Positions 13,366 to 23,053 of a DNA stretch of 64,000 bases are shown piece by piece. The stretch comes from Aspidiotus rigidus. Taxonomy: Eukaryota; Arthropoda; Insecta; Hemiptera; Diaspididae. The notes beneath the pieces are model-generated. The model ran no database searches, was not told the origin of the DNA, and worked only from the letters and a program-made list of their open reading frames with translations. The stretch is from contig JAVHKY010000039.1 of the NCBI GenBank assembly GCA_035079385.1, forward strand, positions 124,001 to 188,000, given 5' to 3'. The position numbers and the translations under genes were made by a program. How positions within the stretch are numbered: position 1 is the stretch's first letter; every line of letters starts with the position of its first letter.

Positions 13366-13530
13366 AGTAGTAGTATTAATGACGGTTAGAGACACTTGGA
13401 GACAGTATTTGGTTGAAGACATTGATGACGTCATAGTACCAATACATGAGTGATGGTTGAAGACATTTATTAGTAAATTCTTAAATTTGAGTCGTATGAT
13501 CGTATACTTTGTTGAAACGTGTATATATAT
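13366..13530 (+). repeat. left terminal inverted repeat of the Polinton
   Basis: The first ~110 bases are almost identical to the reverse complement of 32655-32768. The inner part keeps only islands such as TATACTTTGTTGAAACGTGTAT. The TIR is short for a Polinton, where several hundred bases are common. Confidence 0.9.
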
Positions 13531-13589
13531 ATTTCAAGTTTGATAAAAAAGAAGAGTACGGAAGAAATAAATATATATAGTCTGATAAG

Positions 13590-14125
13590 TTATTCGAAAA
13601 TATTTGTATAATATTGAAAAGTTACATTGTTGCTTACGTAAGTAGCAGAAAAGATTAAAAGTACATCTTCTTGGATTGTGGGTTGATAAGTCGTCGAAAA
13701 CATTTGAAATATAAAAAAAGTTACATTGTTGCTTACGCAAGTAGATGAATATATTAAATTTTTAGATTTTCTTCGAAATATAAAAAAAAAGTTACATTGT
13801 TGTTTACGGAAGTAGCAGAAAAGAATAGAAATACATCTTCTTAGATTGTAGGTTGATAAGTCGTCGAAAACATTTGAAATATAAAAAAAGTTACATTGTT
13901 GCTTACGCGAGTAAGTAGATGAAAAAGATTAAATCGTCGAAAACATTTCAAATAGTAAAAAAATTACATTGTTGCAAAAACACAAGTATTTGATAGCGAG
14001 AAAAATGTACTTATTTTGATTTTTTTCTGCGAGACGGGTGGTCAGGAAAATTATTTTCGATAGGAGCTTCGATAACGTTGAAAATATTTGAAATAGAAAA
14101 AAAGCTACATTGTTGCGAATATGTA
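13590..14125. repeat. subterminal tandem repeats of the Polinton
   Basis: The phrase GTTACATTGTTGCTTACG recurs around 13621, 13730, 13790, 13890, 13966 and 14106. It is interleaved with GTCGTCGAAAACATTTGAAATA. Units are about 70-120 bp and degenerate toward the first gene. A single TTACATTGTTG also lies near the right end (about 32580-32592, opposite strand). This could be a replication or packaging signal, which is inference only. Confidence 0.75.
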
Positions 14126-14303
14126 AGCATTGATAGCGAGACCGAGATGTTTTTTTAAAGAAAAATATTTTCGCCAGTCATTCTATATTTTTTAGGTTTG
14201 ATTTTAAATAAAAAAAATAACGAAAAGATAGCGTATAGGTACGAGTATTGTTACTTACGATAGAAGGATAAATGCTAGGTACTGGTGAACTGATTTTTCA
14301 ATG

Positions 14304-15014
14304 TCAACGGCGCCTGTCTGCTGAAAATTGACTGAAATGTGAAGATGGAATGTACTGGTCCAGAGCTCGCGAATGGGCAAGTTCCACATCATTTGCAAGC
14401 TGACCCTGACTATTGTATTGCTCCTTGGTGCATTTGATATTATAGCGATACGGGCGATGCTCGTTAATTCTCACGTAGTAACACGTGAGTTTTTGATCGA
14501 ATAGGTCAAATTCTCGGACTATCATTCCACTCGAGTAGATTTCCCCGCCTATCTCTTTTTCAATTTTAACCAATTCCCTGGCTAGCTTCATGGTGAGATC
14601 AATCTGACCGTCGTCTTTTTTCTCCTCCGGAATTACTTCGTTATCATTTACATTTCTAGTTTCTCGACTTTCTAAAATTTTCTCGCTTGAAGTAGATGTA
14701 GATTCACTGCTGGTTGAAACAACGGACTCGGTACTAGTAGGTAGACTAATGGATTCACTCACTGACGTATCGATTGGAACAGCATTCGGACGGGAGATGG
14801 GATCTTCGCTTCCGGTAATTTGAATACTACTGTTTGGAAATATCACTATATTTCTGGAGGGTGTTGAAATATTCGTAAGCACGAATTCATCCAGACTGTT
14901 TATCGAGATTTTGTATTTCCCTTCGAACGTTAAATAGTAAGCGGGTAAACTTTGACTCAGTGATACAGATAAAATGATGAACAGCGCGAAATAATACGAG
15001 TAAATGAAATACAT
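14304..15014 (-). CDS. secreted Ser/Thr-rich protein of the Polinton, unknown function
   Basis: A 236-residue protein on the - strand, beside the left TIR. Residues 1-22 form a hydrophobic signal peptide (YYFALFIILSVSL core). Residues about 80-115 are a Ser/Thr/Glu-rich linker. A C-terminal domain has paired cysteines (TCYYVR ... IKCTKEQY) and ends basic. Upstream on the same strand a TATATA box near 15101-15107 precedes a TCAGT initiator about 31 bases later, so a single-gene promoter is plausible. No family is recognised. A secreted or envelope-associated role is inference from the signal peptide alone. Confidence 0.7.
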   Translation of the reverse strand: MYFIYSYYFALFIILSVSLSQSLPAYYLTFEGKYKISINSLDEFVLTNISTPSRNIVIFPNSSIQITGSEDPISRPNAVPIDTSVSESISLPTSTESVVSTSSESTSTSSEKILESRETRNVNDNEVIPEEKKDDGQIDLTMKLARELVKIEKEIGGEIYSSGMIVREFDLFDQKLTCYYVRINEHRPYRYNIKCTKEQYNSQGQLANDVELAHSRALDQYIPSSHFSQFSADRRR

Positions 15015-15242
15015 ATCGACGTCCAGTTAGGTACGCAAACTATTGAACATGCTCCGCGGAAAAAAACTGATGGAACTGATTTATTCGTCGGGACTTTCTC
15101 AATATATAGAGATCAAAATGGGTGTCATAAAAGTGGGCGCGTATAAGCCGAGAGCGTATAGTATTTCGGATATTTTTTCGCATGATATTACTTTCGAGTA
15201 CTCCAGGGAATAGATAAAGTGGGCGTTTGGACAGACTTCGGT

Positions 15243-16058
15243 ATGACATTTCAGATATCATTACACAGCGATTCATCTGATATAAGTCGCGATTACGCCG
15301 AAGGAATTGATTTGAAATGTGGCTACGAGGTAGCTCTCAAAAGTTTTGTCGGATATAATAATATTCCGAATATAAGTCAAACTTTACAGAATAATTATTT
15401 AAATTTCGTTAACAATATTTTCGAAAACCAACCCATACCAGACAATGATGTCATAACTGAAGAAGGGGAAGGGTTCGTAATATTAACTCATGTAGAACCA
15501 CACAGATTTGTGAGAAAATTTCTACATACAGAAACTAGAGTAATTGTTTTTGAGACAGGCAGCTACGAGTTGAAAGATATTCAGAATGTAATTTTACAAG
15601 ATAAATTTCACAAAGAGCATAATTGCTCAATAATGATTGATAACATTCATATGAAAGTCGGAATTAAATCAACATGGACTCTTGATATGACTGCGAGTAA
15701 CTCTATAGGACAGATGTTAGGTTTTGAAAGAAAATTATATCCACCCACAGGAGACTACGTCTGGTCAACGAGACCTGTCCAGCTATTCACTGTCAATAGT
15801 ATTCGTATAAAGACGAATTTGACTAACTGTAATATACGGGATGGATCTTTACACGATACTACTCTATACGAGTTTCCATTAGCTGTTAGTCCAACCGAGA
15901 AGATAACTGAGAGACCTATAAATCCGGAATATTATAAAGTTTTTGTTGATAGGTTACATTACCTGAGAATTGTTATTGTAGATCAAAATGATAAGTTGAT
16001 AGATTTTCTAGGAGAAAAAATAAGCATTGTTTTACATTTTCGACCAATTCTTTATTGA
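15243..16058 (+). CDS. Polinton minor capsid (penton-like, single jelly roll)
   Basis: Forms the pentameric vertex capsomer in Polinton/adintovirus particles (family knowledge). The 271-residue frame starts at the first ATG (15243); an in-frame GTG at 15219 is less likely. Diagnostic stretches are FETGSYELKDIQNVI, where family members have PTGSYEL, then NSIGQMLGFE, a central SIRIKTNLTNCNIRDGS, and the C-terminal block RIVIVDQNDKLIDFLGEKI ending in a VLHFRP strand. It converges with the - strand gene at 16052-17205, with 7 bases of overlap at the stops. Confidence 0.85.
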   Translation: MTFQISLHSDSSDISRDYAEGIDLKCGYEVALKSFVGYNNIPNISQTLQNNYLNFVNNIFENQPIPDNDVITEEGEGFVILTHVEPHRFVRKFLHTETRVIVFETGSYELKDIQNVILQDKFHKEHNCSIMIDNIHMKVGIKSTWTLDMTASNSIGQMLGFERKLYPPTGDYVWSTRPVQLFTVNSIRIKTNLTNCNIRDGSLHDTTLYEFPLAVSPTEKITERPINPEYYKVFVDRLHYLRIVIVDQNDKLIDFLGEKISIVLHFRPILY

Positions 16059-17205
16059 TATTCATGATTTAATACAATCTTTGCTAATTCTTCTCTCTGT
16101 TTATTTTCTATTTCAATCTTTTTTTTTTCTAATTTTTCTCGTACCACACTGAAACCATTACCATACATTTCACCGAGTTCTTTCGCTATTTTCGAGTCTG
16201 GGTCGTAAGTCCTATTTCTCCATTTTTCAATAACGATCTCACTTTTCTCGTACCTTTCCAGACACAGATCACATATAGATTTTAAATAATTTAAATTATT
16301 ACAATCGTCGTTTCTTATTACATTATATACACTTCTTGACAGAGATTTGTGGGTTTGAAAATTAAATCTTGTTCTACGAGATACTATAGGGTAATACATT
16401 TGTAGCGGGGTTGATTCATTAATATAATTACATTCACATTCTGTAATAAATAGCTTAATAGAAAAACGATCGGATAATTCGATAAAATACTCCCTTTCTG
16501 ATAAATATACATTAATTTGACTTTGTGGTGGTTCTGTGTAGAAATCGAGAGTAGGTTCATAAATTTTTGTTACATCGAATTCCATTTTTGTAAAGTCCTC
16601 TTCCGAAATATCAATGTTAAATAAATTTATAAAAAAGGGAGCTTTCACATTCTTAATACATATACCAAATTGGATAAATTCCTTACGAGAACGAGTATTA
16701 TTAGTTTGATAAAAAGAGACTCCATTTTCGTGGTTCCTCTTTAAAAATTGAACAAAAGGAGAGAATTGAAATTGATTTATCAAAATATTAAAAGTTACTG
16801 GATACTGCAATGGGAGTCGTCCAAGTAACCATCCAGCCGTTACGTCGGCTAAGAATACCCTGAGTCCAAGATGCTGTATTACCATACTGTGCATAAAAAA
16901 ATGTTCTTTCGCTTCGATTATCAGTTTCAATACAAATTCAACCGCTACTTCAATTTCTGCATATTTTGAAGAAATTTGTTGGTGGAATTTCGGACGAGTG
17001 TGTTGTTTCAACTGCTCCAAAATTGAGGAATTTCTTTCGCTCGTATAAACATTTAAACATGGACTGTAAAGACTGGAGAGAAAACATAATATAAATTTAG
17101 TCTGACGATGAGGCTTTATAATATAGATGAAAAAATTAGTTCTTACCTCAAAATTTTTTTCGGATGGAGAGATGGATTGATGGACGACGACGACAACGAC
17201 GACAT
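16052..17205 (-). CDS. spliced Polinton protein of unknown function
   Basis: Two exons on the - strand: 17205-17147 (ATG, 19 codons plus 2 bases, Ser-rich start) and 17072-16052, separated by a 74-base GT-AG intron. The second exon alone has no good ATG at its start, and the splice restores one. The product is about 359 residues and rich in Phe, Tyr and Asn. The middle contains paired cysteines (TECECNY; CNNL..SICDLCLERYE), and the C-terminal 50 residues are a charged coiled coil (REKLEKKKIEIENKQREEL). A TATATAAG box lies near 17280-17290. No family is recognised. Its place beside the penton suggests a structural or virion-associated job, which is inference. Confidence 0.7.
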
Positions 17206-17602
17206 GCTTGAATGAAAAATTTCTTTTTTGAGAAAGTATTCTCTGTGACAGCTTTGATTTGATGCAAACATTGCTGACCCCTTATATACCCAAAAATATA
17301 TATTTAGATCTTTATCTAAAAAAATGTTTCCATGTTTTTGCTACAAAAACGAGAGAGAGAAAAGTGATGTGTGTTTTTTTGCCTTTTTGCTACTCATAGG
17401 TGTGGGGCAACTTTGATTTTGTACTTTTACATTTTTCTCTTGTCATTGTACATTTTAGTTTTTTAGATAGACTCCTTATCAACTACGCAACAGTTAGCCT
17501 GGTACACTCACTATCTCTTCATGCAATCCATTTTCCGTGTACCGATAGTTACATTGTACATTTAGTCGCGATCTGATAATTTGGTGTGACGCAGAGGATG
17601 CC

Positions 17603-17639
17603 TATATAATGTGACTCGAAAGTCTCTCGAACTATCAGT
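17603..17639 (+). promoter_or_regulatory. TATA box and initiator of the dsRBD gene
   Basis: TATATAA at 17603-17609 is followed by the arthropod initiator TCAGT at 17635-17639. The ATG is about 50 bases further on, so the 5' UTR would be short. Confidence 0.65.
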
Positions 17640-17686
17640 CCTTCTCTTATCGAGTCATTTTTGTGTTATTTCGTGATTATTAAAAA

Positions 17687-19164
17687 ATGCAGCGACAATT
17701 GAAGAAAGCGGTGAGTAAAATACAATTTATTATGAATATTTTTCGCTTACAGCTTTAAATATTTTTTTCTCAAACACAACGTGTTTTCTACAAAACCTTT
17801 CGAAAGTTTTCATCGTGCGATCTATTACAATTTATTACGAATATTTTTTCGACTTAAAGCTGTAAATATTTTTTTGATTCAGCGATCTCCCACATATTTT
17901 TTAACGACGTATTTGTTGATTTGAGAGCCACGAATTTCTTTTTTTTGCGGTGGGCACCGAAAATAATATTTTATTTATTTGTTCGTGTATAGTTTGAAGA
18001 TCTCATCGAAGGGATGAAGATGGTGGTGGAGGCTAGTCAATTTATATTGGCCAACCAAGAGGCCGCGGCAGATATAATCTGCGCAAACGTAAGTATTAAA
18101 TTGCACTGATCGTGATTTTTTTTTTCGATTTTTATCTGTATATTTTAATTTCCTTAAACAGTCTGACGAGGAAGCTGAGGCGAGGTCGCCACCACCATCC
18201 CCGACTCCCGCACAACAGCCTGACAAGGAATATGAGGCGAGGTCGCCACTGCCATCCTCGACTCCCGCACAACAGCCGGAAATAGATTGGCTGGCTGAGT
18301 CAGAGGTCCCAGCAGCATCTGACGTGAGTATTCAATTGTATTGTTGAGAAAATCGTGATTTTTCGGTGTTTATCGGTATATTTTAATTTCCCTAAACAGC
18401 CTGACAAGGAATATGAGGCGAGGTCGCCACTGCCATCCTCGACTCCCGCACAACAGCCGGAAATAGATTGGCTGGCTGAGTCAGAGGTCCCAGCAGCATC
18501 TGACGTGAGTATTCAATTGTATTGTTGAGAAAATCGTGATTTTTCGGTGTTTATCGGTATATTTTAATTTCCCTAAACAGCCTGACAAGGAATATGAGGC
18601 GAGGTCGCCACTGCCATCCCCGACTCCTGCACATACAGCGGCATCCTTGTCACGTTACGTGAGTATTCAATTGTATTGTTGAGAAAATCGTGATTTTTCG
18701 GTGTTTATCGGTATATTTTAATATGCCCAACACAGTCCGACGACAAGGATGCAGAAGCAACCCAACAAGGGTGGGAAGGTTGGGTTTGCACTCCACCACA
18801 GATTTCTGCAGTCAGCCGAATAAATTATTTAGGACAGAGAAATGGCGTAAGTACAAGTAATTATGAGATTTTTTTCAAGAATATATCGCTGAGAGCTTAT
18901 TTTTTATTTTTTTTATTTTAGATCGAAACACGGTACTCCTTTCGAGAACAATGTGGGGGGTACTTCACGGCCACCCTCGAACTGGAGGGTGAAATTCACC
19001 ATTCAGAAGCCTTTAAATCCAAACGAGCCGCGAAGGCTGACGCGGCTGCAAAGGCCATCCTCCACACACGGTGGCCGGAGTACCCAATCCCCCCTCACCG
19101 ACGGGAGTGGGCCGAAATTTTGGCTCGCTCCCTGGAGTTTTCGGAAGATGAGGAATGTTGGTGA
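17687..19164 (+). CDS. seven-exon gene with C-terminal dsRNA-binding domain (candidate RNAi suppressor)
   Basis: Exons: 17687-17710, 17993-18088, 18162-18323, 18400-18504, 18581-18658, 18736-18846 and 18922-19164. Every intron is phase 0 with GT-AG ends, giving 272 residues. Residues about 1-40 form a helical N-terminus. Residues 41-155 are an acidic Pro/Ser linker made of repeated EARSPLPSSTPAQQP units. Residues about 176-245 match a double-stranded-RNA-binding motif: an N-terminal helix ending in YLGQRNG, a three-strand sheet (YSFREQCGGYFTATLEL) and the signature second helix KSKRAAKADAAAKAIL, whose KR..K face contacts dsRNA. Exons 4 and 5 are tandem copies of part of exon 3. Insect-virus dsRBD proteins (for example iridovirus 340R) block RNA silencing; that role here is inference. 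Confidence 0.85.
18220..18735 (+). repeat. tandem exon-plus-intron duplication, about 180-bp units
   Basis: The segment from CCTGACAAGGAATATGAGG through the following intron is present nearly identically at 18219-18399 and 18400-18580, with a third, truncated exon and the same intron at 18581-18735. The introns are as similar as the exons, so the duplication is recent. Phase-0 borders keep the frame. Confidence 0.9.
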
Positions 19165-20130
19165 TTCGTGCTTTTTTTGTAAATATTTAATTTTTTTTTT
19201 TTGTAAATATTTTTTAATAATTTTTGTATGCATTTTTTTGTAAATATTTAATTCATGCATTTTTGTTTTTTGTAAATAAAATGTTCCTAGTTTTTTTGAA
19301 TCCATGGATCGTAAAAAATTATTAGCCGTGCAATGAAAACTGAGTAAGTATTCTTGGAGAAAGAGACAAATTTTTTTGGACGTACAACCTAGTTTTCTCT
19401 TACACGTGGCACCCGTTTTTTGTCAAAACAAGAAGAATTGGCTAATGTCACATAATTTTATTAAGAACTGAAATTCTTTTTTTAATTACATACATGCATA
19501 AATGTAAAAAAAGTGGAAAAATGCGAAAACTCTAATGTTCAAATGCGAAAACTTCTCAAGAGTGACCGCTTTTGATAAGCAATAGGCTTACGGAAGAAAG
19601 CAGCTGCTCTGATTTGGAATGTACGTGCATATGAAGAGGGCCCACTTGGTTGATCGACTTCAATCGTACGTTTATGGTATGTGGATATCTAACTTCATTC
19701 ATGTGCTACGAGGCACCGAACGTAGGTACCCTGTTACCCTCTTCTTGCAGAGTCGTATTATATTGTAGTTGATTGTTGGTAGAGGAGTGAAGGCGGAACG
19801 AGGCAACATAATGTGGTTGAATCATTGTACATGTACACTGGGCATCGTCAGTGCGTTCAGAACTAGGAACTATTACAATTTTGACGCTGGCTACTCAGCT
19901 GATTTTAGACCGAATAAAATACTTATAGGAGTAATAAGAAGAGAAATACGAGCGTACCAATTACCCATGCATTTCAAACTTTATTCATTATTAAAAGGGA
20001 TCAATTTTTTCACTCTTTTCTTTGTCACTGATTTGTGCGCTCCAGAAAAGAGTCAAATTTTTGAAAATATTTCAAGGTAACTATACATACTACAGATGTT
20101 TTTTGAGTGTTGCTCTTTGCTTATCCAAAA
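19165..20130 (+). other. 3' UTR of the dsRBD gene and spacer
   Basis: T-rich sequence with an AATAAA at 19275-19280, which is the likely poly(A) signal. The rest (19300-20130) has no convincing gene. A 103-codon open stretch at 19769-20080 shows no domain and no promoter. Confidence 0.5.
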
Positions 20131-22146
20131 ATGGATCTCCCCTTGCAAAAAGTAATTGACTTTGAAAGTCGCTTAATTTTCTTGGAAAGATATTTAAATA
20201 TTGATAAGAATGATAGAGTTGATGGTGAATTTAAAAAACCCATTAGGATAATTTTGGAAAATGATATTTTCACTTCAGTTGTTCATTCTAATCACATTGA
20301 TGTGAAAGCTTATGAGAAATATTTCAAGGATCCATTCTCTGATGTATATTTTGTGAGAATTTACAACCATGGGTCTCCGTCAGTCAATGAAGAGAGTATT
20401 GTAACTCTACAAAATGGAATTTATAAGCATTTTTTTGCTAGGAAATTGTATACAGTATTCATTCTCTCACGTTTTTGTCTTGTCACTCCTTTACCAAATA
20501 TTACTACATCTCTTTTGAATACTGACTTGGAAAAAACTAGTAACATTATAAGGTATTCCGATGATGAGAGGAGGATATTATTTTTCTTTGGTTATTGTAC
20601 AGAAACCACAGGAATACCCGCGAATAATATATTCACTCATAATCAACATTTTGGAAAGAAAATAATTTTCATATTGAATGATAACCAATGCCAAAATTTA
20701 GTCAAAGAGTATGCTAAGAAATGGAAAATAGAACCATTAACTAATAATAGCAATGTATATGTGTACAAGAGTAAAACACTGGAGAATATTGTGACTTTGC
20801 AACCTGCTCTCAAATTACCAGGTTACATACGTATTCTATATCATACGAAAGAAGCTCTATTCAAAAATCAGGAACCTGAAATTCCATCTAATTTTGACCA
20901 AGTTTATCCTTTGTTATCTCCTGATGGGTTGTACATTCAATTTTATTACAACCTAAAGAGAAGGTCTTCCAGTGATAATACAATCAGTACTCCCTTGGCT
21001 GTTCAAAGGTTAAAAGAAGGAAAAATTACCATCGTCTCTCGTGATCAATTTAGTGTAGTTTTTATTTCAGGATTAGGGAGAAGTTTGATTATAAAATCTT
21101 TGGACGAAAATAATATATATGGATTTGTAGTTTCTCCTAATGGTATTCTTCAATTATATTTTCTGTATGATAAGATCACTACCAAACAATCCTTTCTCCA
21201 TCGAGAGAAGGACGCCATATTTTTTTCAATGAATATGACAATTAACAGTCTTTCAAGTATGATGAAACGTTCCCAAGTTTTATACAAAGAATCTACCAAT
21301 AGAATATATGCATACCTTCATTCAGATGTAGAAGAAAGTGTTACATTTGAAACTTTTGAGAATTTCAAATATACTTCAAACCCAATTGCTGGTGTAAAAA
21401 GACCACCTGTGAATGACATCATTCCAGATGAAGTAAAACGACCCGCTTTGTCAGAACCTAAACAGATAACCCCAGAAGCGAAACAAGGAGAATCTAAACA
21501 GATAATCCCAGATTTACGTATGAATGAGATCATTCCAGATACAAAACAGATCATTCCATCAGCTGTCATAAGTTCAAAACCAGTTGAAAAGAAAATTGTG
21601 GTACGAGTTACAAATATATATAGCACAGGGAAAGTATTTGATAAAAAGGAAATAGTGATAGATACTCCCGAAAAGTTAAGTAAAAAAAATTGGTTTCCAA
21701 AAGATGATGATGTGTTGGATGTAATTCTATACAAAGGTAATGCTGAAATAACGCGAGAATTTAAAATAGAATCTAAAAAAATTGTTCAAATTATATCTCG
21801 AGAACAGTTTTCAATTGTGTTGGCATCAACAGAGTCATGCAAATTGTCATTGGATGTAGTGACCGGTATTGATGGTTTTGAAGTGACATTTTCAAACATA
21901 TCATTGTATTTTGTATACGCTGATATTCATAAATTGCGGCAGAAAAATAATTTTCCCCCAAACTTTCAACCAAAATTAAAACACGCTTTGTTTGGAAATA
22001 GAGGAATATTTTTCATTTTTAATGATATAAAATTATACGATTTGAGCGAATCTAATACCGATATAGTTAGATTATTCACCGATAGTATTATTATTCAATT
22101 ATCAAAATCCTTGAACCAATTGGTTAATTTTCAATGGATGAATTAG
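20131..22146 (+). CDS. large Polinton protein with internally repeated domains, unknown function
   Basis: 671 residues from the ATG at 20131. No known family is recognised. At least two regions look homologous to each other: ITIVSRDQFSVVFIS...LYFLYD (residues about 300-370) and VQIISREQFSIVLAS...LYFVYAD (residues about 555-610). Each is followed by a DAIFFSMN / RGIFFIFND strand. A third, weaker copy may start at TVFILSRFCLVTP (about residue 110). Between them is a Pro/Lys-rich linker with IIPD repeats (21415-21570). The pattern suggests repeated beta-rich domains. It overlaps the next gene by 13 bases, so the pair is probably co-expressed. A virion role is inferred from the neighbours. Confidence 0.75.
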   Translation: MDLPLQKVIDFESRLIFLERYLNIDKNDRVDGEFKKPIRIILENDIFTSVVHSNHIDVKAYEKYFKDPFSDVYFVRIYNHGSPSVNEESIVTLQNGIYKHFFARKLYTVFILSRFCLVTPLPNITTSLLNTDLEKTSNIIRYSDDERRILFFFGYCTETTGIPANNIFTHNQHFGKKIIFILNDNQCQNLVKEYAKKWKIEPLTNNSNVYVYKSKTLENIVTLQPALKLPGYIRILYHTKEALFKNQEPEIPSNFDQVYPLLSPDGLYIQFYYNLKRRSSSDNTISTPLAVQRLKEGKITIVSRDQFSVVFISGLGRSLIIKSLDENNIYGFVVSPNGILQLYFLYDKITTKQSFLHREKDAIFFSMNMTINSLSSMMKRSQVLYKESTNRIYAYLHSDVEESVTFETFENFKYTSNPIAGVKRPPVNDIIPDEVKRPALSEPKQITPEAKQGESKQIIPDLRMNEIIPDTKQIIPSAVISSKPVEKKIVVRVTNIYSTGKVFDKKEIVIDTPEKLSKKNWFPKDDDVLDVILYKGNAEITREFKIESKKIVQIISREQFSIVLASTESCKLSLDVVTGIDGFEVTFSNISLYFVYADIHKLRQKNNFPPNFQPKLKHALFGNRGIFFIFNDIKLYDLSESNTDIVRLFTDSIIIQLSKSLNQLVNFQWMN

Positions 22147-23024
22147 AGTACTCGGAATTCATCAATAAAGAATTGCAGCAAGCTTACGAAGACCGAAAAT
22201 TTGGTACCTCGAAACGACGATATGCGTTAGAGGAATCTTATAAACCATTGGTCTCTTTACTCGATACAGCTACCAAGGAATCTGGTAAAAATTTACTGGA
22301 TATAAAAAAAGAAGAAAAACCTTCATTTGTGACAGAAAAACTTATAGATTTAGAGGAGGAAGATTTATTCACAAAATTATTGAAAGAAGAAAATCCACCA
22401 ATAAAAACAGAAGAGCAACCAATAAAAGAAGAGAAAATAAAAACAGATGACATAAATATATTTAGTCAGTCTGAATTGGAAAATCCAGCTGGATTACGTA
22501 TATTATCAAAATTTGGTCGAAATGCTACCTATCATTTTATAGGGGATACTCAGGTTGATATTCCAAGAGATGAGAGTACATTGACTTTATCTGAAGGAAA
22601 TACTTTCTCTTTGACACCTGGACTAAAACAATTATTGTGTAAAAATACACCAAATACAAATTTAATTACTTTGGATGATATTTCAGCCTATCACCGGATT
22701 TTAGATAGTACTCACTCTCATAAACGAGATTATGTGCCTACTGGTAATCTAGTTGCTCAAGACACATTAAATTATAGGACTTTTATTCGACCAAGATTTT
22801 TGAAAAAGAAACCAAAAGATATTAAAAAAGCAGGAGGTGGAGGCGCAAAAAAAATTTTAACTAATTTACCTGTGGAATTTGTATATTACAATCATCCTGA
22901 AGAATTATTAGATAGATTGGTCATTGTATGGGGTGAAATAAGAAGTGGAAATACTAATCCTAATCTAAAAAATGAGGTTGTAAATATTTTACAAGAATTC
23001 AAGGAGGAAAATTATTATACATAG
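22134..23024 (+). CDS. DUF8207-like Polinton protein
   Basis: 296 residues. The first 120 are charged and low in complexity (runs of Lys-Glu). The C-terminal 170 residues resemble the DUF8207 family found in insect Polinton-like elements: LTPGLKQLLCKNTPN, then DDISAYHRILDSTHSHKRDY, then LPVEFVYYNHPEELLDRL and a final helical NEVVNILQEFKEE. The molecular function of that family is unknown to me. The ATG overlaps the end of the 671-residue gene, and the phospholipase gene follows after 29 bases, which looks like a polycistronic or tightly packed late cluster. Confidence 0.7.
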   Translation: MDELEYSEFINKELQQAYEDRKFGTSKRRYALEESYKPLVSLLDTATKESGKNLLDIKKEEKPSFVTEKLIDLEEEDLFTKLLKEENPPIKTEEQPIKEEKIKTDDINIFSQSELENPAGLRILSKFGRNATYHFIGDTQVDIPRDESTLTLSEGNTFSLTPGLKQLLCKNTPNTNLITLDDISAYHRILDSTHSHKRDYVPTGNLVAQDTLNYRTFIRPRFLKKKPKDIKKAGGGGAKKILTNLPVEFVYYNHPEELLDRLVIVWGEIRSGNTNPNLKNEVVNILQEFKEENYYT

Positions 23025-23053
23025 ATAGTTTTCGTATACATAACGTAGAGAAA

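Noticed and set aside
19769..20080. 103-codon open frame between the dsRBD gene and the large unknown gene
   Set aside because: No domain, no promoter, odd composition, and it ends in spacer; length alone is not unusual for AT-rich DNA.
21318..21734. 138-codon - strand frame inside the 671-residue gene
   Set aside because: Antisense shadow with no domain.
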